Shown: in pieces, positions 5,978-14,056 of the stretch
Layout: the number at the start of each line of letters is the position of its first letter
How positions within the stretch are numbered: the first letter of the stretch is position 1
Origin: an uncultured Porphyromonadaceae bacterium
GTDB lineage: Bacteria > Bacteroidota > Bacteroidia > Bacteroidales > Muribaculaceae
DNA length: 24,737 nucleotides
Direction of reading: 5' to 3'
NCBI GenBank assembly: GCA_900554265.1
Contig: USGZ01000001.1
Coordinates: 1 to 24,737 of the forward strand
Program-made: the position numbers and the translations under genes
The notes under the pieces: generated by a model
What the model saw: only the letters and a program-made list of their open reading frames with translations
Database searches by the model: none
What the model was told of the DNA's origin: nothing

Positions 5978-6414
5978 TGGCACTCAAACGCCCGCAGCAG
6001 CTGCTCGATTCCTTCTCCATGGCCTCGATGACGGACGTGGTATTCCTGCTCCTTGTCTTCTTCATGGTCACCAGCGCCTTCGTCTTCCCGACGGCGCTCG
6101 AAGTCGACCTGCCGCAGAGTCAGGAACAGACGCCGCTGAAACCGGCCTACCGCGTGTTCATCGACGCCGAGGGCAACTATTACCGCTCGAGCGCCGACGA
6201 GCAGCCCCTGGCCCTCCCCGCCGACTCCATCGACATATGGGTGGCTTCGCTGGCTGCGGACTCCGTGGCTACGGTGGCTGTCTATGCCGATTCGGAAGTT
6301 GAGTACGGCAAGGTCGTGGAGGTCCTCAATATCGGCGCCCGCAATTCGGTAAAGATGGTACTGGCCACGCGCCCGACCTCGCCCTCCGACGTCCCCGCGC
6401 CGGCCGCCAACTGA
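5977..6414 (+). CDS. exbD: ExbD/TolR family biopolymer transport protein
   Basis: ExbD is the single-pass partner of ExbB that transfers proton-motive energy to TonB. The 145-residue product has one membrane helix at about residues 17-38 (SMTDVVFLLLVFFMVTSAFV) with the essential membrane aspartate at residue 20. A periplasmic domain follows and ends in the typical VAVYADSEVEYGKVVEVLNIGARNSVKMVLAT. It overlaps exbB by one base, and tonB starts 14 bases later. Many Bacteroides operons at this locus have two exbD copies; only one is present here. TolR is the alternative assignment. Confidence 0.93.
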   Translation: MALKRPQQLLDSFSMASMTDVVFLLLVFFMVTSAFVFPTALEVDLPQSQEQTPLKPAYRVFIDAEGNYYRSSADEQPLALPADSIDIWVASLAADSVATVAVYADSEVEYGKVVEVLNIGARNSVKMVLATRPTSPSDVPAPAAN

Positions 6415-6428
6415 ACATTCTCCTCCCT

Positions 6429-7232
6429 ATGAAACCTCCGACTCCTCAACGCCAGTCCGCAATCGCTACCGCAGTCGTTGCGGTGATTATCGCATTGATA
6501 CTCTTTACGGGGCATCTGAGCTTCGATCCGGCCGCCATGCCCCCGTCGCGTCAGCCGGCGGCACAGGTAGATGCGGCGTTGCCCGAGTACGTGGACCTGC
6601 TCGAGAGCCTGAATTCGCCCGCGCCCTCCGATCCGGCACGCGCCCATGCTCCCGAGCCTGCCCGCAATGCCGCCACGCCTACGCCCGAAGGCGGCAGCGA
6701 CCTGACCGATGCCGGAGCCGCCGGTCACGTCGCCCCGGAAGTCACCTCCGAACGCCCCGCGCCCGTCAGCCGGCGCCCGCGTACCGAACCCGAGCGTCGC
6801 GGCCCGACGCGCCAGGAGCAGGAAGAAGCCGCCGCGCGCCGCCGCGCAAACCGCGACGTATCGAACGCCTTCGAGGACCCGGGCAACGAAAACACCACCG
6901 CCACAGGCACATCCCGCGGCGATTCCGGGGAGCCCGACGGCTCCGACACTCCCGTAGCCGGCACCGGCAGCGGCACCGTAGGCGGAGGATGGATAATGCC
7001 CGCGTACGCCAAACTCCCCTCGACCCGCACAGGCACGGTGCGCCTTCGCGCCACCGTAGGCAGCGACGGCCGCGTTACCTCCGTAGAACTCATCGGCGGC
7101 AACCCGCCCGCATCCGCCGACGCCGACCTCGTGGCCCGCTGCATCGCAGAAGTCCGCTCCCGCCAGTACACCCGTACCACTCCGGACGCTCCCGCCACCG
7201 CCACCGCCCTGATCACCTACCGCTTCAAATAA
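6429..7232 (+). CDS. tonB: TonB-family energy transducer
   Basis: TonB spans the periplasm and drives TonB-dependent outer-membrane receptors. The 267-residue product has an N-terminal signal anchor at about residues 12-31 (IATAVVAVIIALILFTGHLSF). Next is a long linker rich in Pro, Ala, Arg and Glu (about 40-185), including a charged RQEQEEAAARRRANRD segment. The C-terminal TonB domain lies at about 188-267 (WIMPAYAKLPSTRTGTVRLRATVGSDGRVTSVELIGGNPP, ALITYRFK). The GTVRLRATVGSDGRVTSVEL stretch corresponds to the beta-hairpin that contacts the TonB box. The gene closes the exbB-exbD-tonB set. Its last base is also the first base of the next start codon. Confidence 0.9.
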   Translation: MKPPTPQRQSAIATAVVAVIIALILFTGHLSFDPAAMPPSRQPAAQVDAALPEYVDLLESLNSPAPSDPARAHAPEPARNAATPTPEGGSDLTDAGAAGHVAPEVTSERPAPVSRRPRTEPERRGPTRQEQEEAAARRRANRDVSNAFEDPGNENTTATGTSRGDSGEPDGSDTPVAGTGSGTVGGGWIMPAYAKLPSTRTGTVRLRATVGSDGRVTSVELIGGNPPASADADLVARCIAEVRSRQYTRTTPDAPATATALITYRFK

Positions 7233-8623
7233 TGGAATTGAAAGCACTGATAGCGGAATGCACCGCCTATGATTTCAAGCTATTGCTTGAGGAAAAGAGG
7301 CCCAAAAGCTGGTTGAAAAGTGTCAGTGCTTTTGCCAATGGCACCGGCGGCTCGCTTTTCTTCGGTGTCGATAACGACGGTATTGTCAGAGGCCTTGTCA
7401 ATGTGCAGCATATCTGCGAAGTTATCAGTGCTAAGATTCGGGATTACATGGACCCGCTGCCCGAAGTAGAGATGTTACCCCATAGAATAGGTGCGGTCCA
7501 TATTCTTGAACTAAAAGTCGGCCCCGGCAACTATACCCCTTACTATTATGTCGGAGACGGTCAGCGGATTGCTTTTACACGTGTGGGCGATGAAAGTATG
7601 CCCGCTACAGCCGAACAGATGGTTCGTCTGGTTTTGAAAGGTTCGAACAAGACATTCGATTCACTGCTGACGGACTATAAGATGGAAGATTCATCGTTCA
7701 CGATATTGGCTAACGCTTTTAAATCGCGCACGGCTCAGGAGTGGAATAAAAAATATCTGCAGTCGTTCGGACTTGTTGACAATTCAGGACGACTGACTAA
7801 TTCCGGAGCACTGTTTGCCGATGATTGTCCGATGGTTCAATCGCGGCTGTATTGCACCCGGTGGCGGGGAAAAGAAAAAGGAGATGCAATCAATGACCTG
7901 GAACTGACAGGCAACGTTCTCATGCTTTTGCGCGAGGCCATAAACTTTGTAAAATCAAATACAAGGTGTGGCTGGGAAAAGACTCGGGAAGGGCGGATAA
8001 ACAAGGCCGAATACGCGGAGCGCGCGCTTCTTGAGGCTATTGTCAATCATCTCATTCACAGGGATTATACAGTTATCGGCGGAGAGGTTCACCTGGATAT
8101 ATTCGATGACTGTATTAAAATAACATCTCCGGGAGGAATGTATAACGGAGAGTTGATTCAGAATCTGGACATAGCGGATGTTTCTTCCGAAAGACGCAAT
8201 CCGATACTTGCCAATGTTATGGCACAATTGTACTATATGGAAAAGCGGGGAAGCGGATTACTGCGTATAAGAAAAGAGACAGAGGCCCTGGAAGGATACA
8301 GACGAGAATTACAGCCCGTTTTCAAATCCACACCGACTCAGTTTCAGACTATACTCTTCGCAGCTTCCGACAGTTTGGATGTCGGAGACTCTGTCGGGGA
8401 TTTTGTCGGAGATGCGTTGATGAACCAATTAACTGAACGCCAGAAGGATATATTGCGTCTCGTAATTGAGTCTCCGACATTGACGGGAAGTCGGATGTCG
8501 GAGATATTGTCGGTGAGCCAGCGTACTATAGAGCGAGACCTGTCGCTGCTGAAAAAGCTCGGCGTCCTCAAGCGCGAGGGAAAAGACAACAAAGGTACTT
8601 GGACAATCGCACGGTTGGCCTGA
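7232..8623 (+). CDS. AlbA_2 / RecG-like HATPase / HTH regulatory protein (accessory)
   Basis: The 463-residue product has an N-terminal AlbA_2 (Schlafen AlbA-like) domain at about 14-130, marked by LEEKRPKSWLKSVSAFANGTGG, LFFGVDNDG and AFTRVGDES. A HATPase_c_4-type ATP-binding domain follows at about 262-355 (ERALLEAIVNHLIHRDY, ITSPGGM, RRNPILANVM, EKRGSGLLRI). A C-terminal helix-turn-helix covers about 400-463 (TERQKDILRLVIES, MSEILSVSQRTIERDLSLLKKLGVLKREG). Such proteins are often misnamed RecG helicases; a DNA-binding regulatory or defence-related role is likely but unproven. The gene starts on the last base of tonB (TAATG); a longer in-frame reading from 6989 would cover tonB and is rejected. 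Codon use is clearly more A/T-rich than in the neighbours, which suggests transfer. Three 12-base repeats code for a VGD linker (8381-8416). Confidence 0.85.
   Translation: MELKALIAECTAYDFKLLLEEKRPKSWLKSVSAFANGTGGSLFFGVDNDGIVRGLVNVQHICEVISAKIRDYMDPLPEVEMLPHRIGAVHILELKVGPGNYTPYYYVGDGQRIAFTRVGDESMPATAEQMVRLVLKGSNKTFDSLLTDYKMEDSSFTILANAFKSRTAQEWNKKYLQSFGLVDNSGRLTNSGALFADDCPMVQSRLYCTRWRGKEKGDAINDLELTGNVLMLLREAINFVKSNTRCGWEKTREGRINKAEYAERALLEAIVNHLIHRDYTVIGGEVHLDIFDDCIKITSPGGMYNGELIQNLDIADVSSERRNPILANVMAQLYYMEKRGSGLLRIRKETEALEGYRRELQPVFKSTPTQFQTILFAASDSLDVGDSVGDFVGDALMNQLTERQKDILRLVIESPTLTGSRMSEILSVSQRTIERDLSLLKKLGVLKREGKDNKGTWTIARLA
8381..8416 (+). repeat. Three 12-bp in-frame repeats coding a VGDx linker
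   Basis: GTCGGAGACTCT, GTCGGGGATTTT and GTCGGAGATGCG follow one another in frame and encode VGDS, VGDF and VGDA. They connect the ATPase part to the helix-turn-helix. Because the unit is 12 bases, gain or loss would keep the reading frame. Related proteins often have repeated EKVT-like linkers in this position (from memory of the family). Confidence 0.7.
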
Positions 8624-8661
8624 CCTGGTTTGGTTGCGGGGAATGGGCGGAAACAATTTTT

Positions 8662-8693
8662 TTTGGGCGCGTGGGAAATATTTTTTAAATTTG
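8662..8693 (+). promoter_or_regulatory. Perfect Bacteroidetes-type promoter of the PD40-amidase operon
   Basis: TTTG at 8662-8665 and TAAATTTG at 8686-8693 match both consensus boxes exactly, with a 20-base spacer. Transcription would begin near 8700, leaving a leader of about 40 bases before the ATG at 8741. Confidence 0.75.
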
Positions 8694-8740
8694 GGGATTG
8701 AAAACAACTATTAACCAATTTAACTAACCTTGAATCACTC

Positions 8741-9655
8741 ATGAAGAAAAGCTTACTCACTGTAGCTGCGGCCTTGCTGGCCGTCTTCAGTGCCGGAGCC
8801 CAGTTGCTGGAAGTGCAATCGATGGAAAAGGTCGCTCTTCCCGAGGGAATTCTGGCAGATCAGGCAATGCTTAGCCCCGACGGTCAGACAATCGCTCTGA
8901 CAACGATGTCAGGCACGCTCAAGCTCGTGGACCGCGCCGCCGGCACGGCCCGGACAATTTCCCGCTCCGGTTCGATGATGGACCTGGCCTTCACGGCCGA
9001 CGGCAAATCGGTGGTTTTCCGCGAAGCATCCACGGATATCAACCATCTGCGCCGCGTAGCCGTCAAGACCTACAACATCGCCACCGGCGCCACCCGCACC
9101 ATCAGCGCCCCGTCGCGCAACCTCGAGGCCGTTGAAATCGCCGGCAACACCGTCGCCACGGTAGAAAGCGGCGTAATGCGCGCCCGCAGCGCCGCCAACG
9201 GCGAGACCCCTGCCCGCGTGAGCCGCGCCGTGCCCAGCATCGAGCGCGGACGCCTCTACATCACCATCGGCGGCGAACGCCGCCTGCTGTCGCCCCTGGG
9301 CACCGAGGGCATGAGCTATCTCTGGCCCTCCGTCAGTCCCGACGGCAGCCGCATAGCCTTCTACGCCGCCGGCTACGGTACCTATACCTGCCGCCTCGAC
9401 GGCAGCGACCTGCGCCGCGTCGGACGCCTGGAAGCTCCCGTATGGTACGACAACGAGATTCTCGTCGGCATGCGCACCCGCAACAACGGCGTGATCACCA
9501 CCGAGGGCCGCATCATCGCCACCAATCTCGACGGCACCGAGAGCCAGGTCCTCACGGACGAAAGTCAGATTGCCGTCCTTCCCGCCGCCTCGGAAGGCCG
9601 CATCTCCTATACCACTACCGACGGCAAGATGTTTATCCTCAATGTCAGCAAATAA
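8741..9655 (+). CDS. Exported PD40/WD40-like beta-propeller protein
   Basis: A 304-residue exported protein. The N-terminus MKKSLLTVAAALLAVFSAGA is a signal peptide, with probable cleavage after AGA leaving glutamine first (QLLEV). The rest is made of TolB-like propeller blades, recognised by repeated SPDG/TADG hairpins: AMLSPDGQTIALTT (about 43-56), LAFTADGKSVVFREA, VSPDGSRIAFYAAGYGTYTCRLDGSDL and a final YTTTDGKMFILNV. No catalytic motif is visible, so a binding or scaffold role in the periplasm or at the surface is likely. It has its own promoter and is followed after three bases by the amidase gene, so the two are surely co-transcribed and may act on the same cell-wall or surface target. 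The specific ligand is unknown. Confidence 0.85.
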   Translation: MKKSLLTVAAALLAVFSAGAQLLEVQSMEKVALPEGILADQAMLSPDGQTIALTTMSGTLKLVDRAAGTARTISRSGSMMDLAFTADGKSVVFREASTDINHLRRVAVKTYNIATGATRTISAPSRNLEAVEIAGNTVATVESGVMRARSAANGETPARVSRAVPSIERGRLYITIGGERRLLSPLGTEGMSYLWPSVSPDGSRIAFYAAGYGTYTCRLDGSDLRRVGRLEAPVWYDNEILVGMRTRNNGVITTEGRIIATNLDGTESQVLTDESQIAVLPAASEGRISYTTTDGKMFILNVSK

Positions 9656-9658
9656 GCC

Positions 9659-12600
9659 ATGAAACTCAACAGATTTCTAACGATTTCGGCGCTGGCTGCG
9701 GCAGGATGCCTCTTTACAAACGCAACGGACGTAAGCGAACTCCGAATCTACGTCAATCCCGGCCACGGTTCCTGGACCGGCGGCGACCGCGCCATGGAAA
9801 CCATCAAGCACGGTCCCTATAATTCCGCGAACCCCGACACCACGGGCTTCTTCGAGTCCAACACCAATCTCCGCAAGGGCTTCGGGCTGGTCGACCGTCT
9901 TATTCAGTACGGTCTGACCTTCGACCGCACCAAGAACCAGGACAACCCCAATCCCGCGCGCCGCGGCGCAGCCCTGGACCTGACCAACAACGTGGTGATG
10001 AGTCACGTGAAGTGCGGTCCCTATCCGGTTACGGATACCGAACATGAGGACGACTACAACCGCAGCCTTTATGAAATCGCCTGCGAGGTAGAGCGCAACA
10101 ACTTCGACTTCTTCATCTCCGTCCACTCCAACGCCCACGCCGACGGCAACAACACCAACTACCCGGCAATGTTCGTCCGCGGCGAGAACGCGACGGCTTC
10201 CGTTGCCGGCTCCGACGATGCCTGCCGCACCATCTGGCCCCACGCCTACGCCGACCAGCACCAGTGCTGGAGCAACTACTCGATGAGCAACGTGGCCCTG
10301 TACTTCGACGTCGACTTCTGGGGCGGCGACTACGCCATCAACAATATCGACGGCAAGACCTATAAGGGCTATTACGGCGTACTGCGCCATGGCGTCAAGG
10401 GTCTGCTCTGCGAGGGCTACTTCCATACCTACCAGCCCGGACGCCACCGCGCCATGAACTTCGACGTATGCCGGCACGAAGGCGAGCTATATGCCCACGG
10501 CATTGCCGAAATCTTCGGCCTCCAGACCGAGTCCACCGGCGAAATATACGGTATCATCCGCGATCAGCACGAACGCTTCAAACACAAGGTCTACAACTGC
10601 TCCGCTACCTCTCCGGACGCCTACAAGCCTATCAACAACGCCCACGTGACTCTGTTCCGCGACGGCGCCCAGGTAGCCGAATACCAGACCGACGACGAGT
10701 ACAACGGCGCATTCGTCTTCACCGATCTCGAACCGGGCACCTACACCATCGCCGTAAAGGCCGAGGGCTACAAGGACGCCGTCGAGGACTACTGCGGCCC
10801 CTTCACCGTAGAAGCCGCCAAGACCGTCTATCCCCGCGTCTACATGGAAAGCGAAAGCTACGAGCCGCCGGCCATCCAATACTACGACTATCCCGACGAG
10901 GCCGCCGAGAACACCAGCATCTTCGCCGCTCCGGCCTACAGCTTCAAGCGCACCTTCACGGACAAGAAAATCCCGGCACTGGAGGGAAAGACCGTCAAGC
11001 GCTTCATCGTACGCGACAAGTATCTCTACGTGCTTGCCTATGACGCCGAGAACGTGCCCACCGTGGCCGTAATCGACGCCGGCAACCTTGCCCTGAAGGC
11101 CAACGTCTCCCTGACCGGCTGCGAGGGCACCGACCGCAATGTGGCCGACATTCAGGTAACCGCCGACGGCGTGCTCATCGCCTGCTCCATGGAACTCTGC
11201 CATCTGACCGACGGCGAGGTCGAGGACGGCGAGACCCGCGGCGAATGCAAGATCTACCGCTGGACAAACGACGACAACGGCATCCCCACCGGTGATCCGC
11301 GCGTATGGTTCAGCACCCGGATGACAGGCAACCTCTACCGCGCATGGACCGGCCAGACGATGTCCTACTCCGGAACCTTCCAGGAAGGCCGCCTGCTGCT
11401 CAGCTCCGCATCCACATACTACAACCGCAAGGTGTTCTTCACCATCATCGACGTCCTCGAAGGCGCCAAGGCTTCCGAATCCTTCAGCAACAAGGCTGAG
11501 GTCTGCGACTATTTCAACGTCGACGACCTCGAGGAATTCACCTTCACCGTATCGCCCCTTAATTCGGGTAGCTTCATCACCGAGAGCTCGAAGCTCGGCG
11601 CACGCCAGTACACTATCGCCGACATGCACCTCGAAGGCGAAGTACCCGCCGACCTCGTGCCCGCCGCCTCGCAGCAGGCAGGCTACATGCGTTTCGCCGG
11701 TCATTCGTTCATGATTTCGCCGGCACTCGACGCCGAAGGCCGCAATACCGGCATCAGGCTGCTCGACATTACCGACGGTCTGGACAAGGCTACCCTCATC
11801 GAGACCGAGAATACGACGCTCGACGCTCTCGAAGGCATTGGCGCCGCATGCGGTCGCACTGAAGTCGTACGCGACATCGAGGAGAATGTGACCGATGCCT
11901 ACATCAACCTCTATCTGCTGCGCAGCGGCCGCATCACCCGCTTCACTACCAAGGGCGTGGAGCAGCCCGTAGCAGTGCCGGCATACGCATATAACCTTAT
12001 ATATTATGCCGACAACACAGGCTGCCACGCCAGCTTCGACATGAGCGGCGAAGGCATCGGCTACGTACGCCTGCGCTCGCTTACCGAAGGTGTCGCAGAC
12101 TTCTGCCTGCCCGCACAGACATTCGCCGCCGGCGAGAACATCGTCGACATCGATCCCGCCGCCGTTCCCGCCGGGGACTACAAGGTTGAGGTCGTTGTCG
12201 AGAACAAGACCGTGGCCGGCGTCAAGGAACTCTTCCGCGACGATATTTCCGGCAACGGCGTTACCGTCGACGATAACGAGGTATCGCCTTACTTCGGCCA
12301 GGTCTACTTCACCCTCAAGGAAGGCGACCGCGGCGTCAAGGTCTACGACCCGCAGCTGAATTCCAGGAATGAGACTCCTTACCTTGCCGGCATGTGGGAT
12401 CTCTCCGTCGGCGCTTCCTGCTGGCGCGCAGCCACCCTCGAGGACGGTACCCTGATGATTGCCGACTGGGGCGACAAGGCCGGCGGCATCTACCTGATGG
12501 ATCCCGCACATCCCGAGACCCGCACACCTCTGTTCAAGGGCACCCAGAACACCGCCAGCGGTGAAATCACCAACGAGGCCGGTCAGGTTATCGCAGGCTC

Positions 12601-13360
12601 GACACCGGGCATGTGGGCCCTGGGCAGCGGCGAGAATCAGGTTCTATACTCCTTCCAGGAGGACTATCCCAGCGATTACACCCTGAGCATGGTAAGCTAC
12701 AACATCGGCACCGCCCATGAGATTACCACCGTTCCCGACAAGACCTATCCGACTCTTGCCTCGATGATGCTCAACGGCAACGTCAATGTCGTCGCCAAGC
12801 CGCAGGCACTCTTCCTGAGCCAGACCCGCGGATCGGGCAACAACGCCAAGGCCGTGCCCGTATTCCTGATTGCCGACTATGAGGAGAACATCCTGTTCAA
12901 CTCCGGCGCAGACCTCGAGTCCCTCTCCGGCGGCGACGGCGCCCTGGCCGTTAACCACGACGCTTCCCTGATGGCCTTCACCGACGTCAGCGAGAACGTC
13001 CACGTGATGAAGCTCACCTGGGCTCCCGCCTTCAAGTGCGAGGAACTCTACAGCTTCAGCCTCGGCACCACAGCCGATACCTATCAGATGGCATTCGACC
13101 GCGGCGGCCGTCTCTATGTGGCCAACCGTGCCTTCAACGCCGTATATGCAATCCCGCAGAACGCATCGCAGGCCGTTACGACCAGCGACTGGACCATGCG
13201 CGGCACCTCCGGCGTCGGCAACGTCCTCGTAGGCGACGATAGCGACGCTCCCGTAGAGTACTTCAACCTCCAGGGCATCCGCGTCGGTTCCGAGAACCTG
13301 ACCCCCGGCATCTACATCCGCCGCCAGGGCTCTCAGGCCATCAAGGTCCTCATTCAGTAA
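9659..13360 (+). CDS. Large exported N-acetylmuramoyl-L-alanine amidase-like protein with C-terminal sorting-like tail
   Basis: The 1233-residue protein begins with an export signal (residues 1-22; whether cleaved by signal peptidase I or lipidated at Cys17 is unclear). Residues about 28-285 form an amidase_3 zinc-hydrolase domain: VNPGHG with His36, Glu66 in GFFESNTNLRKG, FFISVHSNAHAD with His156, and catalytic-type Glu252 in GLLCEGYFH. This family cleaves the amide between N-acetylmuramic acid and L-alanine in peptidoglycan. A carboxypeptidase-regulatory-like beta domain follows (about 294-395: GEIYGIIRD, DLEPGTYTIAVKAEGY). Then a long region with beta-propeller character (about 400-1190) occupies most of the protein and has no recognised family. 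The end, EYFNLQGIRVGSENLTPGIYIRR, resembles tails of exported Prevotella and Muribaculaceae proteins, possibly a type IX secretion signal. It is operonic with the PD40 gene. Confidence 0.85.
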   Translation: MKLNRFLTISALAAAGCLFTNATDVSELRIYVNPGHGSWTGGDRAMETIKHGPYNSANPDTTGFFESNTNLRKGFGLVDRLIQYGLTFDRTKNQDNPNPARRGAALDLTNNVVMSHVKCGPYPVTDTEHEDDYNRSLYEIACEVERNNFDFFISVHSNAHADGNNTNYPAMFVRGENATASVAGSDDACRTIWPHAYADQHQCWSNYSMSNVALYFDVDFWGGDYAINNIDGKTYKGYYGVLRHGVKGLLCEGYFHTYQPGRHRAMNFDVCRHEGELYAHGIAEIFGLQTESTGEIYGIIRDQHERFKHKVYNCSATSPDAYKPINNAHVTLFRDGAQVAEYQTDDEYNGAFVFTDLEPGTYTIAVKAEGYKDAVEDYCGPFTVEAAKTVYPRVYMESESYEPPAIQYYDYPDEAAENTSIFAAPAYSFKRTFTDKKIPALEGKTVKRFIVRDKYLYVLAYDAENVPTVAVIDAGNLALKANVSLTGCEGTDRNVADIQVTADGVLIACSMELCHLTDGEVEDGETRGECKIYRWTNDDNGIPTGDPRVWFSTRMTGNLYRAWTGQTMSYSGTFQEGRLLLSSASTYYNRKVFFTIIDVLEGAKASESFSNKAEVCDYFNVDDLEEFTFTVSPLNSGSFITESSKLGARQYTIADMHLEGEVPADLVPAASQQAGYMRFAGHSFMISPALDAEGRNTGIRLLDITDGLDKATLIETENTTLDALEGIGAACGRTEVVRDIEENVTDAYINLYLLRSGRITRFTTKGVEQPVAVPAYAYNLIYYADNTGCHASFDMSGEGIGYVRLRSLTEGVADFCLPAQTFAAGENIVDIDPAAVPAGDYKVEVVVENKTVAGVKELFRDDISGNGVTVDDNEVSPYFGQVYFTLKEGDRGVKVYDPQLNSRNETPYLAGMWDLSVGASCWRAATLEDGTLMIADWGDKAGGIYLMDPAHPETRTPLFKGTQNTASGEITNEAGQVIAGSTPGMWALGSGENQVLYSFQEDYPSDYTLSMVSYNIGTAHEITTVPDKTYPTLASMMLNGNVNVVAKPQALFLSQTRGSGNNAKAVPVFLIADYEENILFNSGADLESLSGGDGALAVNHDASLMAFTDVSENVHVMKLTWAPAFKCEELYSFSLGTTADTYQMAFDRGGRLYVANRAFNAVYAIPQNASQAVTTSDWTMRGTSGVGNVLVGDDSDAPVEYFNLQGIRVGSENLTPGIYIRRQGSQAIKVLIQ

Positions 13361-13382
13361 TCCACACACGAACATCCATAGC

Positions 13383-13416
13383 AAGGGGCTGCGTCCGCAT
13401 CGGCGCAGCCCCTTTT
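13383..13416 (+). terminator. Strong intrinsic terminator after the amidase gene
   Basis: GGGGCTGCG (13385-13393) pairs perfectly with CGCAGCCCC (13404-13412). AA/TT extends the stem, which is followed by TTTT. It lies 22 bases past the amidase stop and ends the PD40-amidase unit. Confidence 0.9.
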
Positions 13417-13452
13417 CTACGGGTATTGTAAAACCGCGGAATTGCGCACACC

Positions 13453-13528
13453 CGTAGGGATGCACGGCCTGTGCGTCCTCTGAGAGTCAATGTGTTGCGG
13501 TTGGACGCACGAACCGTGCGTCCCTACG
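13453..13528. repeat. REPIN-like inverted pair of hairpin repeats
   Basis: Two 26-bp elements lie in inverted orientation at 13453-13478 and 13503-13528, separated by 24 bases. Each starts or ends with CGTAGGGAyGCAC and is itself a hairpin: GGATGCAC...GTGCGTCC on the left, GGACGCACG...CGTGCGTCC on the right. Left and inverted right copies differ at only four positions. Flanking ACCGCG also recurs inverted outside the pair (about 13433 and 13532). This is the layout of REP doublets (REPINs) mobilised by RAYT transposases. No transposase is in the window. Confidence 0.75.
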
Positions 13529-13565
13529 TTTCGCGGTATTGCAGCACCATCCGACATAATAAGCA

Positions 13566-13592
13566 AGGCCACGGACTATGTCTTCGTGGCCT
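13566..13592. terminator. Hairpin terminator between amidase and sufE, probably bidirectional
   Basis: AGGCCACG (13566-13573) and CGTGGCCT (13585-13592) form a perfect 8-bp stem. On the plus strand TTTTT follows after CGCC. On the minus strand the stem is followed by TGCTTATT. It lies about 36 bases downstream of the sufE stop on the minus strand and most likely ends the glutaminyl cyclase-sufE unit. Confidence 0.65.
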
Positions 13593-13627
13593 CGCCTTTT
13601 TATGCGGATATGTGGATGTCGGGACGC

Positions 13628-14056
13628 TTAGCCTAATTTGGCCTTGTAGGCCAGGGCGTAGGCTTTCATCTGCTTGAGCATGGCCAGCAGACCGTTGCTG
13701 CGGGTGGGGGAGAGGTGTTCGTCCAGGCCGATGTCGTGGATGAAATGCAGGTCGGCGTCGAGGATTTCGTCCGGGGTGTGTCCTGAGAGCACGTCGACGA
13801 GCATCGAGATTATGCCTTTCACGATTATGGCGTCCGAGTCGGCGGTGAAGGTCAGGTGCTTGTTGTCGTCGCAGCAGGCGTCGAGCCATACGCGGCTCTG
13901 GCAGCCCTCGATGAGTCGGTCCGGAGTCTTGAGGTCCTCGCTGATGGCGGGGTGCTCGTTGCCCATGTCTATGATAAGGGAATAGCGGTCCATCCAGTCG
14001 TCGAGGTCGGCGAACTGTTCGGCGATATCCTTCTGGGCTTCTTCTATGGTTTTCAT
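13628..14056 (-). CDS. sufE: SufE-family Fe-S cluster assembly sulfur acceptor
   Basis: SufE accepts persulfide sulfur from the cysteine desulfurase SufS and passes it to the SufBCD scaffold for iron-sulfur cluster assembly in the cytoplasm. The 142-residue product has the usual length. The active cysteine is Cys52 in DRLIEGCQSRVWL (E. coli Cys51 equivalent), followed by the family's ADSDAIIVKGIISMLVDVLSGHTPDEIL and the end region LSPTRSNGLLAMLKQMKAYA. The start MKTIEEAQ at 14056 overlaps the stop of the preceding gene by four bases (ATGA), so translation is coupled to it. A longer in-frame reading to 14497 runs through that gene and is rejected. No sufS or sufBCD is in the window. Confidence 0.93.
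   Translation of the reverse strand: MKTIEEAQKDIAEQFADLDDWMDRYSLIIDMGNEHPAISEDLKTPDRLIEGCQSRVWLDACCDDNKHLTFTADSDAIIVKGIISMLVDVLSGHTPDEILDADLHFIHDIGLDEHLSPTRSNGLLAMLKQMKAYALAYKAKLG

Noticed and set aside
6989..7231. Upstream extension of the AlbA_2 gene into tonB
   Set aside because: The extra 81 residues are an Arg/Pro/His-rich shift of the tonB coding sequence. The AlbA_2 domain begins at the ATG at 7232.
6282..7247. 321-codon glycine-rich minus-strand frame opposite tonB
   Set aside because: It arises from the Pro/Ala-rich tonB linker read in reverse. The composition is an artefact of low-complexity sequence.
10487..12511. 674-codon open frame on the minus strand
   Set aside because: It lies wholly antisense to the amidase gene, whose GC-rich codon use keeps this opposite frame open. 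The translation has no recognisable domain, signal or promoter.
13361..13627. Small genes in the gap between the amidase gene and sufE
   Set aside because: The short frames here are made of the terminator, the REPIN-like hairpins and the second hairpin. No start or coding bias supports a gene.
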